A stretch of 64,000 nt of DNA from Novosphingopyxis sp965218915 (lineage in GTDB: Bacteria; Pseudomonadota; Alphaproteobacteria; Sphingomonadales; Sphingomonadaceae): the NCBI RefSeq assembly GCF_965218915.1, contig NZ_OZ244708.1, positions 1,178,001 to 1,242,000 on the forward strand, in the 5' to 3' direction. The notes under the pieces were generated by a model. It ran no database searches and was not told the origin of the DNA. It saw only the letters and a program-made list of their open reading frames with translations. A program made the translations under genes and the position numbers. Positions 41,448-49,291 of the stretch are shown in pieces. Each line of letters starts with the position of its first letter. The stretch's first letter is position 1.

Positions 41448-42233
41448 ATGACCATCGACCTTTCCGACTACGAAACCGGCGCCGACTATGACGGCGACTA
41501 TTCCGATGATCTCAAAGACCTGCAGGACCGGCTCGCCCGTCTGCAGGCGCGGATGATCGTGCACCGCAAACGCGCGATCCTGCTGCTCGAGGGCTGGGAC
41601 GCGGCGGGCAAGGGCGGGATCGTCAAGCGCCTCACTGCCGGGCTCGATCCGCGCTATTTCGAGGTTTATCCGATTTCCGCGCCGACCCCGCCGGAAAAGG
41701 AACGCCATTTCCTGTGGCGCTTCTGGCGCGATCTGCCGCGCGAACGCAATCTCTCGATCTTCGACCGCAGCTGGTACGGCCGGGTGCTGGTCGAGCGCGT
41801 GGAGGGCCTCGCCACCGAGGCCGAATGGACGCGCGGCTATGACGAGATCAACGAGTTCGAAGCGAGCCAGACCGATCTCGGCACGGTCCTCATCAAGCTG
41901 TTCGTCCATGTGACGCAGGACGCGCAGGACGCGCGCTTCCTCGACCGGCTGGAGAAACCGCACAAGCGCTGGAAGATCACCGAGGACGATTTCCGCAACC
42001 GCAAACAGCGCGCCGCCTATCTGGAGGCCGCGCACGCCATGTTCGCACGCACCGACACGCGCTGGGCACCGTGGACGGCGATCGACGGCAATGACAAGAA
42101 AGCCGCGCGCATTGCGGCGATGACGGTGGTCGCGGACCGGCTCGACGCCGCGCTGCCGGAGGGTTTTCCCGAGCTCGACAAGGCCGTGATCAAGGCCGCG
42201 AAAAAGGCACTCGGCTTCGGCGAGAAGGACTGA
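41448..42233 (+). CDS. ppk2: Polyphosphate kinase 2 family protein
   Basis: 261-residue one-domain PPK2, a P-loop kinase that uses polyphosphate to phosphorylate nucleotides (or the reverse). Walker A LLEGWDAAGKGGIVKRL, the lid region YPISAPTPPEKERHFLWRFW and Walker B-like SIFDRSWYGRVLVERVEG; the tail has WKITEDDFRNRKQRAAYLEA and APWTAIDGNDKKAARI. Start: ATG at 41448 after GAGAGAAAGAGG. Third polyphosphate enzyme gene in 10 kb beside ppk1 and ppx; AMP/ADP preference is not decided. Confidence 0.93.
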   Translation: MTIDLSDYETGADYDGDYSDDLKDLQDRLARLQARMIVHRKRAILLLEGWDAAGKGGIVKRLTAGLDPRYFEVYPISAPTPPEKERHFLWRFWRDLPRERNLSIFDRSWYGRVLVERVEGLATEAEWTRGYDEINEFEASQTDLGTVLIKLFVHVTQDAQDARFLDRLEKPHKRWKITEDDFRNRKQRAAYLEAAHAMFARTDTRWAPWTAIDGNDKKAARIAAMTVVADRLDAALPEGFPELDKAVIKAAKKALGFGEKD

Positions 42234-42304
42234 GCCGCCGGAACCAAAGCGTGCGTCGCAGGCTTCTTTTACCGGAACGGTTTTCGAAAAAGGAAAGAAT
42301 ATAT

Positions 42305-42508
42305 ATGTTCGGAGCAATTCTCGGCGCGCTGGTGGACAGGCAGGACGGCGACAGCGGCGTCGAGGGCGCGCTCTGGGGCACGGTGGCGGAAAAGGGCGTG
42401 AAGCTGGTTTTCCCGCTGATGCTTACCTTTGCCATCGGCTATGCCGTGCAAAAGGGCGTCGGCATGGCGTGGAACAAGGCGACCGGGGACGATATGTCGA
42501 GCGGTTGA
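42305..42508 (+). CDS. Small hypothetical membrane protein
   Basis: 67 residues, not recognised. An acidic stretch (VDRQDGDSGVEGALWG) precedes one hydrophobic segment at about 34-53 (LVFPLMLTFAIGYAVQKGVG). The strong ribosome site AAGGAAAG about 8 bases upstream of ATG 42305 supports a real gene. Lies 71 bases after ppk2. Confidence 0.65.
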   Translation: MFGAILGALVDRQDGDSGVEGALWGTVAEKGVKLVFPLMLTFAIGYAVQKGVGMAWNKATGDDMSSG

Positions 42509-42559
42509 GGTATTTCCCCGCCTGCGCGGAGCGACGCAATCTACATAGTGGAGAAAGCT

Positions 42560-44806
42560 CTACCGCCCCAGATAATTGCTGATCGTGCGATTGTTTGCGT
42601 TTCCAAACCGGGCATGCTCCGGATAGAGCGCGTCGTACATCACCGCGTTTTCCAAAACCCGCTGAACGTAGTTCTTGGTCTCGTAGATCGGAATCTCCTC
42701 GATCCACTTGATCATGTCGATCCCGCCCAGCCGCGGATCGCCGTTCGCGGCGATGAACTTGTTCACATTGCCCGGCCCGGCATTATAGGCCGCCACGGCG
42801 AGCGGGTAGCTGCCGCCATAATAGTCAAGCATGCGCTGAAAATAGCTCGAACCCAGGCGGATATTGTAGTTGGTGTCGCTCGTCAGCGCGCTCGCGCTGT
42901 AGCTCAGATTCTGGCGCCCGGCGACTTCGCGCGCGGTGCCCGGCATCAGCTGCATGAGCCCGCTGGCCCCGGCATGGCTGCGTGCCTCGCGGTCGAACTG
43001 GCTCTCCTGCCGCGCGATCGCGTGGACCATCGTCCAGTTATACGCTTCCTCGCCCGGCACCGGCACGGTGGGGAAGGCGAAGGGGACGAGCGCGTCGAGC
43101 TCGTTCACTCGCGCGTTGCGCCCGGCCATGACGGCGAGATCGGGGCGTCCCAGATAGGTCGAGAGATTGATCGCGGCGAGATGCTCCTGCTCGCTCTTGG
43201 CCGCATTGGCGATGGCGCGCAGAAAGGCCGACTGGTCCTGCCAGCTGCCATATTGCCCGGCAACCTGCGCGGCCAGGTAGATCGGGCGCGAATTGGGCTC
43301 GCCCGCGGCGGTCAGCTTGGCGACATCCCTGGTCACCTGCGGGATCGGGCGGCCGAGCTGTTCGAGCGCGAGCTGGCCATAGAAATGGTCGTAATATTTG
43401 GCGGCCCGCTCGTAATAAAGGTTCGCCGATGCGCCGTCGCCCGCCTGTTCGGCGGCCTTGGCGGCCCAGTACAGCCCCTTGGTGATGGTCTGCGGCGAGC
43501 GCGCGGCGGCGCCGTAGAGCGCGAACATGCGCGCCGCGTCGGCGGGGCGCCCGAGCTTATAGTAGGCGGTCTGACCGGCGAGCCAGGTGAGGCTGGTATA
43601 GTCGTCGCGCACGCCGAGGGTCTGCATGCTGATGTCGGTGCCCGCCGGAAAGGCGTCCTCGACTCGGCTGGCGATGCGATAGGCGATCTCGTTCTGCCCA
43701 TCGTTCTCGGCCGCGCGGGCGTTGACGAGCAGCGTTTCGTACCACTCCTCCGCGTCCTCGGGATAGCCGGCCAGCGGCGGGCGATTGGCGAGCAATTGCC
43801 GCGTTTCGAAGCTCTGTCCGTTGGCGCGCATATAGGTCGCGCGGTCGGTCAGATAGCCGGGATCGGACAGCGACGCCTGGTCGCTGCGGTATAGCGCGCT
43901 CGAGAGATCGCCCGAGCGCGACTTGATCGCCAGCCGGTCGAGGAAATGCTGGCGGTTTCGCGGCGTGGCATAGGCGATCAGCTCGCCCGCGTCGGTGGTC
44001 GCGCCCGACCAGAGCAGCGCGTCGATGCGCCGGTCGTAATCGTCCACGCCGAACTGATTGGAAAACATGCCGATCAGCGTGGTTTCGGCGATGTCCGACA
44101 GCGGTCCGCCGACCCAGGCCTTGCGCGCCCATTCGGCGGCGTGCATCTGATCGCCGCTATTGGCGAGCGCGATGGCATATTGCGCGCGCCCGGTATTGGT
44201 GACCGGTTCGAACCGCTGAAAATAAGCGACCAGCTGTGACGGCGGATAATAGCCGAGTTCGATCGACTCCTCTGCGTTCTTGCGCATGCGATCTTCGCCC
44301 GGCCAGCCGGGATAGCTCATCAGAAAGCCGGCATAGTCGGAAAAGGTGAAATTGTCCGACTGGCTCAGCATCTTCCAGCGCTGGAAGGCGGCGGGGATAT
44401 TGCCCTGGCTGGGATCGGCGAGCTGCGCGGCGGCAGCGTCCCACTGCTGCTGGAGCTGCGGCTGGACCGGCGCGGTCTGGACCGGCGGCTGCGGCTGGGC
44501 AGTGACGGTGTGCGGCGTCCAGTCGATCGGAGCCTGCGTTGATACGGGCTGCTCGGCCTGTTCGCGGGTCAGCGGGGGCAGCGGCTTGGGCTCGCCGAAC
44601 TGTGTCGGCGCCGCGTATGGCTGTCCGTCTTGCGCGCGCGCGTTCGGCGCCATCGTCGCGGCGGGCAGCAGCGACTGCGGTTGGCGCGCGGCGTTTACCG
44701 CGAATGACTCCGGAACGAGCTGCCGCTGCGCTTCGGCGGGGACGAGCGCGCTGGTGGAACAAAGGAGGGCGAGGGGGATGCAGAGACGCTTTACCATGCT
44801 GGACAT
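42560..44806 (-). CDS. slt: Soluble lytic murein transglycosylase (Slt70-like)
   Basis: 748 residues. Signal peptide (VKRLCIPLALLCSTSALVPAEA), a Pro/Gln-rich linker (about 75-115), a long alpha-superhelical U-shaped domain, then a GEWL-like catalytic domain: AIARQESQFDREARSHAGAS with the catalytic Glu, GLMQLMPGTAREVA, and YNIRLGSSYFQRMLDYYGGS, AVAAYNAGPGNVNKFI. It cleaves peptidoglycan to 1,6-anhydro products in the periplasm. ATG 44806 was chosen because AAGGAG lies 12 bases before it; ATG 44797 is possible. Divergent from dapA. Confidence 0.92.
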   Translation of the reverse strand: MSSMVKRLCIPLALLCSTSALVPAEAQRQLVPESFAVNAARQPQSLLPAATMAPNARAQDGQPYAAPTQFGEPKPLPPLTREQAEQPVSTQAPIDWTPHTVTAQPQPPVQTAPVQPQLQQQWDAAAAQLADPSQGNIPAAFQRWKMLSQSDNFTFSDYAGFLMSYPGWPGEDRMRKNAEESIELGYYPPSQLVAYFQRFEPVTNTGRAQYAIALANSGDQMHAAEWARKAWVGGPLSDIAETTLIGMFSNQFGVDDYDRRIDALLWSGATTDAGELIAYATPRNRQHFLDRLAIKSRSGDLSSALYRSDQASLSDPGYLTDRATYMRANGQSFETRQLLANRPPLAGYPEDAEEWYETLLVNARAAENDGQNEIAYRIASRVEDAFPAGTDISMQTLGVRDDYTSLTWLAGQTAYYKLGRPADAARMFALYGAAARSPQTITKGLYWAAKAAEQAGDGASANLYYERAAKYYDHFYGQLALEQLGRPIPQVTRDVAKLTAAGEPNSRPIYLAAQVAGQYGSWQDQSAFLRAIANAAKSEQEHLAAINLSTYLGRPDLAVMAGRNARVNELDALVPFAFPTVPVPGEEAYNWTMVHAIARQESQFDREARSHAGASGLMQLMPGTAREVAGRQNLSYSASALTSDTNYNIRLGSSYFQRMLDYYGGSYPLAVAAYNAGPGNVNKFIAANGDPRLGGIDMIKWIEEIPIYETKNYVQRVLENAVMYDALYPEHARFGNANNRTISNYLGR

Positions 44807-44904
44807 GATAGGGCTTGGCTCCTTATCAGGCGCTGAACGGAAACGGCGGCACACGGGCGCACCGCCATGGACCCGCCCTCTGGCCCTGATGGAGATAGAG
44901 TTCA

Positions 44905-45795
44905 ATGTTTTCCGGCTCCATTCCGGCCCTGGCGACCCCGTTTCGCGGCGGAGCGTTCGCTGAAGGCGTCTACCGCGATTTCATCGACTGGCAGATCGAC
45001 AGCGGTTCGAGCGCGCTGGTGCCGTGCGGCACCACCGGCGAGGCGGCGACGCAGACCGTGGACGCGCATTTCGAGGTGGTGCGGGTGTGTGTGGAGCAAG
45101 CCGCGGGCCGCGTTCCGGTGATTGCCGGCTGCGGCTCGAACGACAGCGTCGTGGCGCTGGAAAATCTGAAGCGGGCGAGGGACGCCGGGGCCGATGCCGG
45201 GCTGATGGTGCCGCCCTATTACAACAAGCCGAGCCAGGCGGGGATCATCGCGCATTTCGAGCATGTGACGGCGGGCTGCGATCTGCCGATCATAGTCTAC
45301 AACATCCCCGGCCGCTGCGCCGTCGATATCAGCGTCGAGACGATGGCGACGCTCGCGGCAATCCCCTCGATCGTCGGCGTCAAGGATGCGACCGCCGACA
45401 TGGAGCGAATCTCGCAGCAGCGCGAAAAATGCGGTCATGAATTCGTGCAGCTGTCCGGCAACGACTATCTCGCGCTCGGCTTCATGGCGATGGGCGGCAA
45501 GGGCTGCGTCTCGGTGACCGCCAATGTCGCGCCGGGTCTTTGCGCCGAACTCATCGCCGCCTGCCTGGAGGGCGATTACTCTCGCGCGCTGGAACTGCAG
45601 GACCGCCTCTATCCGCTGCACGGCGCGATGTTCGCCGATGCCTCGCCGGGGCCGGTGAAATATGCGCTGTCGCGCGTGCGACCTGATTTTCCGGTCGAGG
45701 TGAACCTGCCGATTCTGGAGCCGAATGGCGTGGCGAAACGGACGGTGGACAAGGCACTGGAGATTGCCGGTCTGGTTTCCATCTGCGCAGCATAG
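44905..45795 (+). CDS. dapA: 4-hydroxy-tetrahydrodipicolinate synthase
   Basis: 296 residues. Aldol-type condensation of pyruvate and aspartate semialdehyde, first step of the lysine/diaminopimelate branch. GSIPALATPFRGGAFAEGVY, CGTTGEAAT, the Tyr region MVPPYYNKPSQAG, IVYNIPGRCAVDIS and the Schiff-base Lys in SIVGVKDATADMER. GGAG lies 10 bases before the ATG. Followed by smpB, the usual alphaproteobacterial order, but with a palindromic element in between. Confidence 0.96.
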   Translation: MFSGSIPALATPFRGGAFAEGVYRDFIDWQIDSGSSALVPCGTTGEAATQTVDAHFEVVRVCVEQAAGRVPVIAGCGSNDSVVALENLKRARDAGADAGLMVPPYYNKPSQAGIIAHFEHVTAGCDLPIIVYNIPGRCAVDISVETMATLAAIPSIVGVKDATADMERISQQREKCGHEFVQLSGNDYLALGFMAMGGKGCVSVTANVAPGLCAELIAACLEGDYSRALELQDRLYPLHGAMFADASPGPVKYALSRVRPDFPVEVNLPILEPNGVAKRTVDKALEIAGLVSICAA

Positions 45796-45801
45796 AAAAC
45801 T

Positions 45802-45886
45802 TTCGTCATTCCGGCGAAAGCCGGAATCCAGGGCGTGTGCAGCGCTGCTGACGCCCTGGATTCTGGATCAAGTCCGGAATGACGAA
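45802..45886. repeat. Palindromic element between dapA and smpB
   Basis: TTCGTCATTCCGGCGAAAGC at the left and GGATCAAGTCCGGAATGACG at the right are complementary at their ends, with AGGGCGT / ACGCCCT pairing inside. Same CGTCATTCC family as 56959-57043. May end dapA transcription. Confidence 0.7.
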
Positions 45887-45955
45887 GTTTGCAATTATTT
45901 CGCAGACCCTCACACCCTTCGCATTCACCCCAGCGTTCCTATATAGGCCCCCTTC

Positions 45956-46438
45956 ATGGCCCGTCCCCGCCCCGCCAGTTTCGAAAAGACCAAGGTCGTC
46001 GCCGAGAACCGGCGCGCGCGTTACGATTTCTTCATCGACGAAGTGTTCGAAGCCGGGATCGCGCTGACCGGAACCGAGGTGAAGTCGCTGCGCTTCGGCG
46101 AGGGCTCGATTGCCGAAAGCTTCGCCGAGGTGAAGGACGATCAGGTGTTTCTGGTCAACGCCAATATCCCCGAATTCAGCCACGGCAACCGCCACAATCA
46201 CGAGCCCAAGCGGCCGCGCAAGTTGCTGCTGCACGCGCGCGAGATCGAGAAATTTTACGGTGCCGTGGCGCGCAAGGGGATGACGCTGGTGCCGCTGTCG
46301 ATTTACTTCAATTCGCGCGGGCGCGCAAAGGTGGAGCTGGCCCTGGCCAAGGGCAAGAAAGCCCCCGACAAGCGCGCCACCGAGAAGGAGCGCGACTGGA
46401 AGCGGGAGCAGGGCCGCCTGTTGCGCCAGCATGGCTGA
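45956..46438 (+). CDS. smpB: SsrA-binding protein SmpB
   Basis: 160 residues. Binds the tRNA-like domain of tmRNA and delivers it to stalled ribosomes. KTKVVAENRRARYDFFIDEV, GIALTGTEVKSLRFGEGSIA, VNANIPEFSHGNRHNHEPKR, RKLLLHAREIEKF and the basic C-terminal tail (KKAPDKRATEKERDWKREQG) that enters the mRNA channel. A TATATA at 45940-45945 just before the ATG could be its -10. Partner of ssrA near 13.8 kb. Confidence 0.97.
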   Translation: MARPRPASFEKTKVVAENRRARYDFFIDEVFEAGIALTGTEVKSLRFGEGSIAESFAEVKDDQVFLVNANIPEFSHGNRHNHEPKRPRKLLLHAREIEKFYGAVARKGMTLVPLSIYFNSRGRAKVELALAKGKKAPDKRATEKERDWKREQGRLLRQHG

Positions 46439-47015
46439 CCAGGAGCCGCGGCGGCCGATCCATCATCGCCTGGGTATGAAAATGCCCACGCGCGACGACA
46501 TGGGAAAAAACCGCTTCCTCAAACCCTTCGCCGCCCGAGTCTTAAGGCCCGATCTGTGGCGCTTCACCCGCCGTTCGGTGCCGCGCGGAATCGCCCTGGG
46601 CATGCTGGCGGGCTTCTGGGTCCCGGTCGGCCAGATTTTCGTCGCCGCGCTGCTGGCCTTGCCGTTCCGCGCGAACGTGCCGATCGCGACCGTTACCACC
46701 TTCATCACCAACCCGCTGACTTATCCGTTCTGGGTAGTGGTGGCCAACAAGCTCGGGCGGTTCATCCTGCGCATCGATGCGATGACGGTCGGCGCGCCGC
46801 TCAACAACCAGGTGCGCAGCGAATTCGGCATGTGGCTGAGCTGGTTCCTGCGCGAAGCGGGCGTGACCGCCTTCGGCATGGTCGTGCTCGGCATATTGTT
46901 CGCCTCGATCGGTTATCTGCTGGCTAGCTTCGGCTGGCGTTTCAGGCAAGGCCGGGAGCGGCGTCGGCGTCTGCGCGCCTATGCCTTGCGCCGCAAGCGC
47001 CAGGCGGCGGACTAA
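46431..47015 (+). CDS. DUF2062 membrane protein
   Basis: 194 residues, overlapping the smpB end by 8 bases and so likely co-translated. N-terminal basic region (MGKNRFLKPFAARVLRPDLW), then the DUF2062 core RGIALGMLAGFWVPVGQIF, LPFRANVPIATVTTFITNPL and TYPFWVVVANKLGRFIL, with a further membrane segment (FGMVVLGILFASIGYLLASF) and a basic tail. Function unknown; inner membrane. Confidence 0.84.
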   Translation: MADQEPRRPIHHRLGMKMPTRDDMGKNRFLKPFAARVLRPDLWRFTRRSVPRGIALGMLAGFWVPVGQIFVAALLALPFRANVPIATVTTFITNPLTYPFWVVVANKLGRFILRIDAMTVGAPLNNQVRSEFGMWLSWFLREAGVTAFGMVVLGILFASIGYLLASFGWRFRQGRERRRRLRAYALRRKRQAAD

Positions 47016-47168
47016 ACACAGCTGCGGTTCCATCGTTCAGCCGAGCGCAAACTGCCGTCGTTTATCGTTTCCCTATCGACATCCGCCGATTGGTGCCAGC
47101 CTGCGCTTGCGCGGAAACCGTTCCCGGTGCATCGGGAATGTCAGAAAATAACTTATAGAGGATCGAAT

Positions 47169-49268
47169 ATGACCGCTTTGCGTACCATGCTGTTGTTGGC
47201 TGCCACCCCGATAGCGCTCGCCGCCAACCCTGCTTTTGCGCAGGACGAGGATGCCGTCACCACCTCCAAGGCAGAAGCCGCCTTGTCCGCCGATGCGGAT
47301 GCCTCGGCCGAGCCAGCGCAGGCCGACGCCGCGCCCGAGATCGGCAAATTCGGTTTCGACGAGGAGGGCATGGACCGGATGATCAAGCCGGGCGATGATT
47401 TTTACGGCTTCGCCAACGGCAAATGGGCCGAAACCACCGAAATCCCCGCCGACAAATCCAATTACGGCATGTTCACCGCGCTGGCCGATTTGAGCCAGGA
47501 GCGGGTGAAAAAGGTGCTCGACGAGGCCAAGAATGATTCCGACAGCAAGATCGGCCGCGCTTATGCCAGCTATCTCGACACGGCTGCGGTCGAGGCCAAG
47601 GGCCTGGCGCCGATCAAGCCGTGGCTCGGCAAGATCGAAGCGCTGGATAATAAGGAAGATTATGCGCAATTGCTGGTCGAGGCCGCCAGGAACGGCGTGC
47701 GTGGACCCGTCGGCGGCTATGTCGGGCAGGACGACAAGGACCCCGACACCTATATTTTCGGCATGGTTCAGAGCGGGCTCGGCCTGCCGGACCGCGACTA
47801 TTATCTCGAAGATTCGGAGCGTTTCAACGGCATCCGTACAGCCTATATCGCGCATCTGACCAAGATGTTCGAGCTTGCCGGCGAGGATAATGGCGCCGCG
47901 CGGGCGCAGGCGATCTTCGACATGGAGAAGAAGATCGCCGAGGTCCACTGGACCAAGGAAGACAGTTCCGACGCGACCAAGACCTACAACAAGATGAGCG
48001 TGTCCGAGCTGCAGGCCATGGCGCCGGGCCTCGACCTTGTCGCCATGATCAAGGCGACCAGCCCGAATATCCGGGAGCTGCTCGTGGCGCAGCCGAGCGC
48101 GGTGCAGGGCATCGCGAAAATCGTCGGCGAGGCGGATCTCGCCACGCTGAAGGACCAGCTGATGATCCGCAGTCTGGACAATCTGTCCGATGTGCTGCCC
48201 GATGCCATCGCCAATGAGAGCTTTGCCTTTTACGGCACCACGCTGAACGGCACCCCCGAGCGCGAGGTGCGCTGGAAACGCGGCGTGGGCTTCACCGAGG
48301 ATGTGCTGGGCGAGGCGGTCGGCAAGGAATATGCCGCCGAATATTTCCCGCCCGCAACCAAGGCCGCGATGAACGAGCTGGTCGACAATGTGCTCGCCGC
48401 CATGGGCCGCCGAATCCAGGGTCTCGAATGGATGCAGCCCGAGACCAAGCAGCGCGCGCTGGCCAAGCTCGCCAATTTCACGGTCAAGGTCGGCTATCCC
48501 GATCGCTGGAAGGATTACGGCGCGCTGGAGATCAGGGAAGGCGATCTGTTCGGCAACCAGATCCGCGGCAACAACTGGCAATATGCCGACAACATCGCCA
48601 AGCTCGGCACCCCGATCCGGACATGGGAATGGGGCATGCTTCCCGAGACCGTCAACGCCTACGCCAATTTCGGCATGACCGAGGTGGTGTTCCCGGCCGC
48701 GATCCTGCAGCCGCCCTTCTTCGATCCCGATGCCGATCCGGCGATCAATTATGGCGGCATCGGAGCGGTGATCGGCCATGAGATCAGCCATCATTTCGAC
48801 GATCAGGGTTCGAAATATGACGAGGACGGCCGTCTGTCCGACTGGTGGACGCCGGAAGACGTCGCCGCGTTCGACAAGGCGACCAAGGCGCTCGTCGCGC
48901 AATATGACGAATATGAGCCGCTGCCGGGCGAGCATGTGAAGGGCGAGTTCACGCTGGGCGAGAATATCGGCGATCTCGCCGGTCTGACCATCGCCTATGA
49001 CGCCTACAAGCAGGCGCTGGACGGGAAGGAAGCGCCGGTGATCGACGGCTTTACCGGCGACCAGCGCTTCTTCCTCGGCTGGGCGCAGGTATGGCGCCGC
49101 AATTACCGCGAGAGCAATCTTTCGCAGCGGCTCAACACCGATCCGCACAGCCCGTCGCAGCAGCGCGCCTGGGTCGTGCGCAATCTTGACAAATGGTATG
49201 ATGCCTTCGATCCACAGGCGACATCGAAATTATACCTCGCGCCCGATCAGCGCGTGCGCATCTGGTAA
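47169..49268 (+). CDS. M13-family zinc metallopeptidase (neprilysin/PepO-like)
   Basis: 699 residues. Signal peptide (LRTMLLLAATPIALAANPAFA), acidic Ala-rich linker, M13 N domain (PGDDFYGFANGKWAETTEIP), and the catalytic domain: VNAYANFGMTEVVFPAAILQ region, zinc site GHEISHHFDDQG (HExxH) and GENIGDLAGLTIAY with the third ligand Glu. The end LAPDQRVRIW matches family ends (usually CRVW). Exported oligopeptidase. ATG at 47169 fits the signal peptide; upstream in-frame residues are not secretory. Confidence 0.94.
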   Translation: MTALRTMLLLAATPIALAANPAFAQDEDAVTTSKAEAALSADADASAEPAQADAAPEIGKFGFDEEGMDRMIKPGDDFYGFANGKWAETTEIPADKSNYGMFTALADLSQERVKKVLDEAKNDSDSKIGRAYASYLDTAAVEAKGLAPIKPWLGKIEALDNKEDYAQLLVEAARNGVRGPVGGYVGQDDKDPDTYIFGMVQSGLGLPDRDYYLEDSERFNGIRTAYIAHLTKMFELAGEDNGAARAQAIFDMEKKIAEVHWTKEDSSDATKTYNKMSVSELQAMAPGLDLVAMIKATSPNIRELLVAQPSAVQGIAKIVGEADLATLKDQLMIRSLDNLSDVLPDAIANESFAFYGTTLNGTPEREVRWKRGVGFTEDVLGEAVGKEYAAEYFPPATKAAMNELVDNVLAAMGRRIQGLEWMQPETKQRALAKLANFTVKVGYPDRWKDYGALEIREGDLFGNQIRGNNWQYADNIAKLGTPIRTWEWGMLPETVNAYANFGMTEVVFPAAILQPPFFDPDADPAINYGGIGAVIGHEISHHFDDQGSKYDEDGRLSDWWTPEDVAAFDKATKALVAQYDEYEPLPGEHVKGEFTLGENIGDLAGLTIAYDAYKQALDGKEAPVIDGFTGDQRFFLGWAQVWRRNYRESNLSQRLNTDPHSPSQQRAWVVRNLDKWYDAFDPQATSKLYLAPDQRVRIW

Positions 49269-49291
49269 GTCCGTAACAGCAAGGAAATCCA

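Noticed and set aside
47073..49148. 691-residue open frame antisense to the M13 peptidase
   Set aside because: Shadow frame; no motif recognised and the opposite strand encodes a full M13 enzyme.
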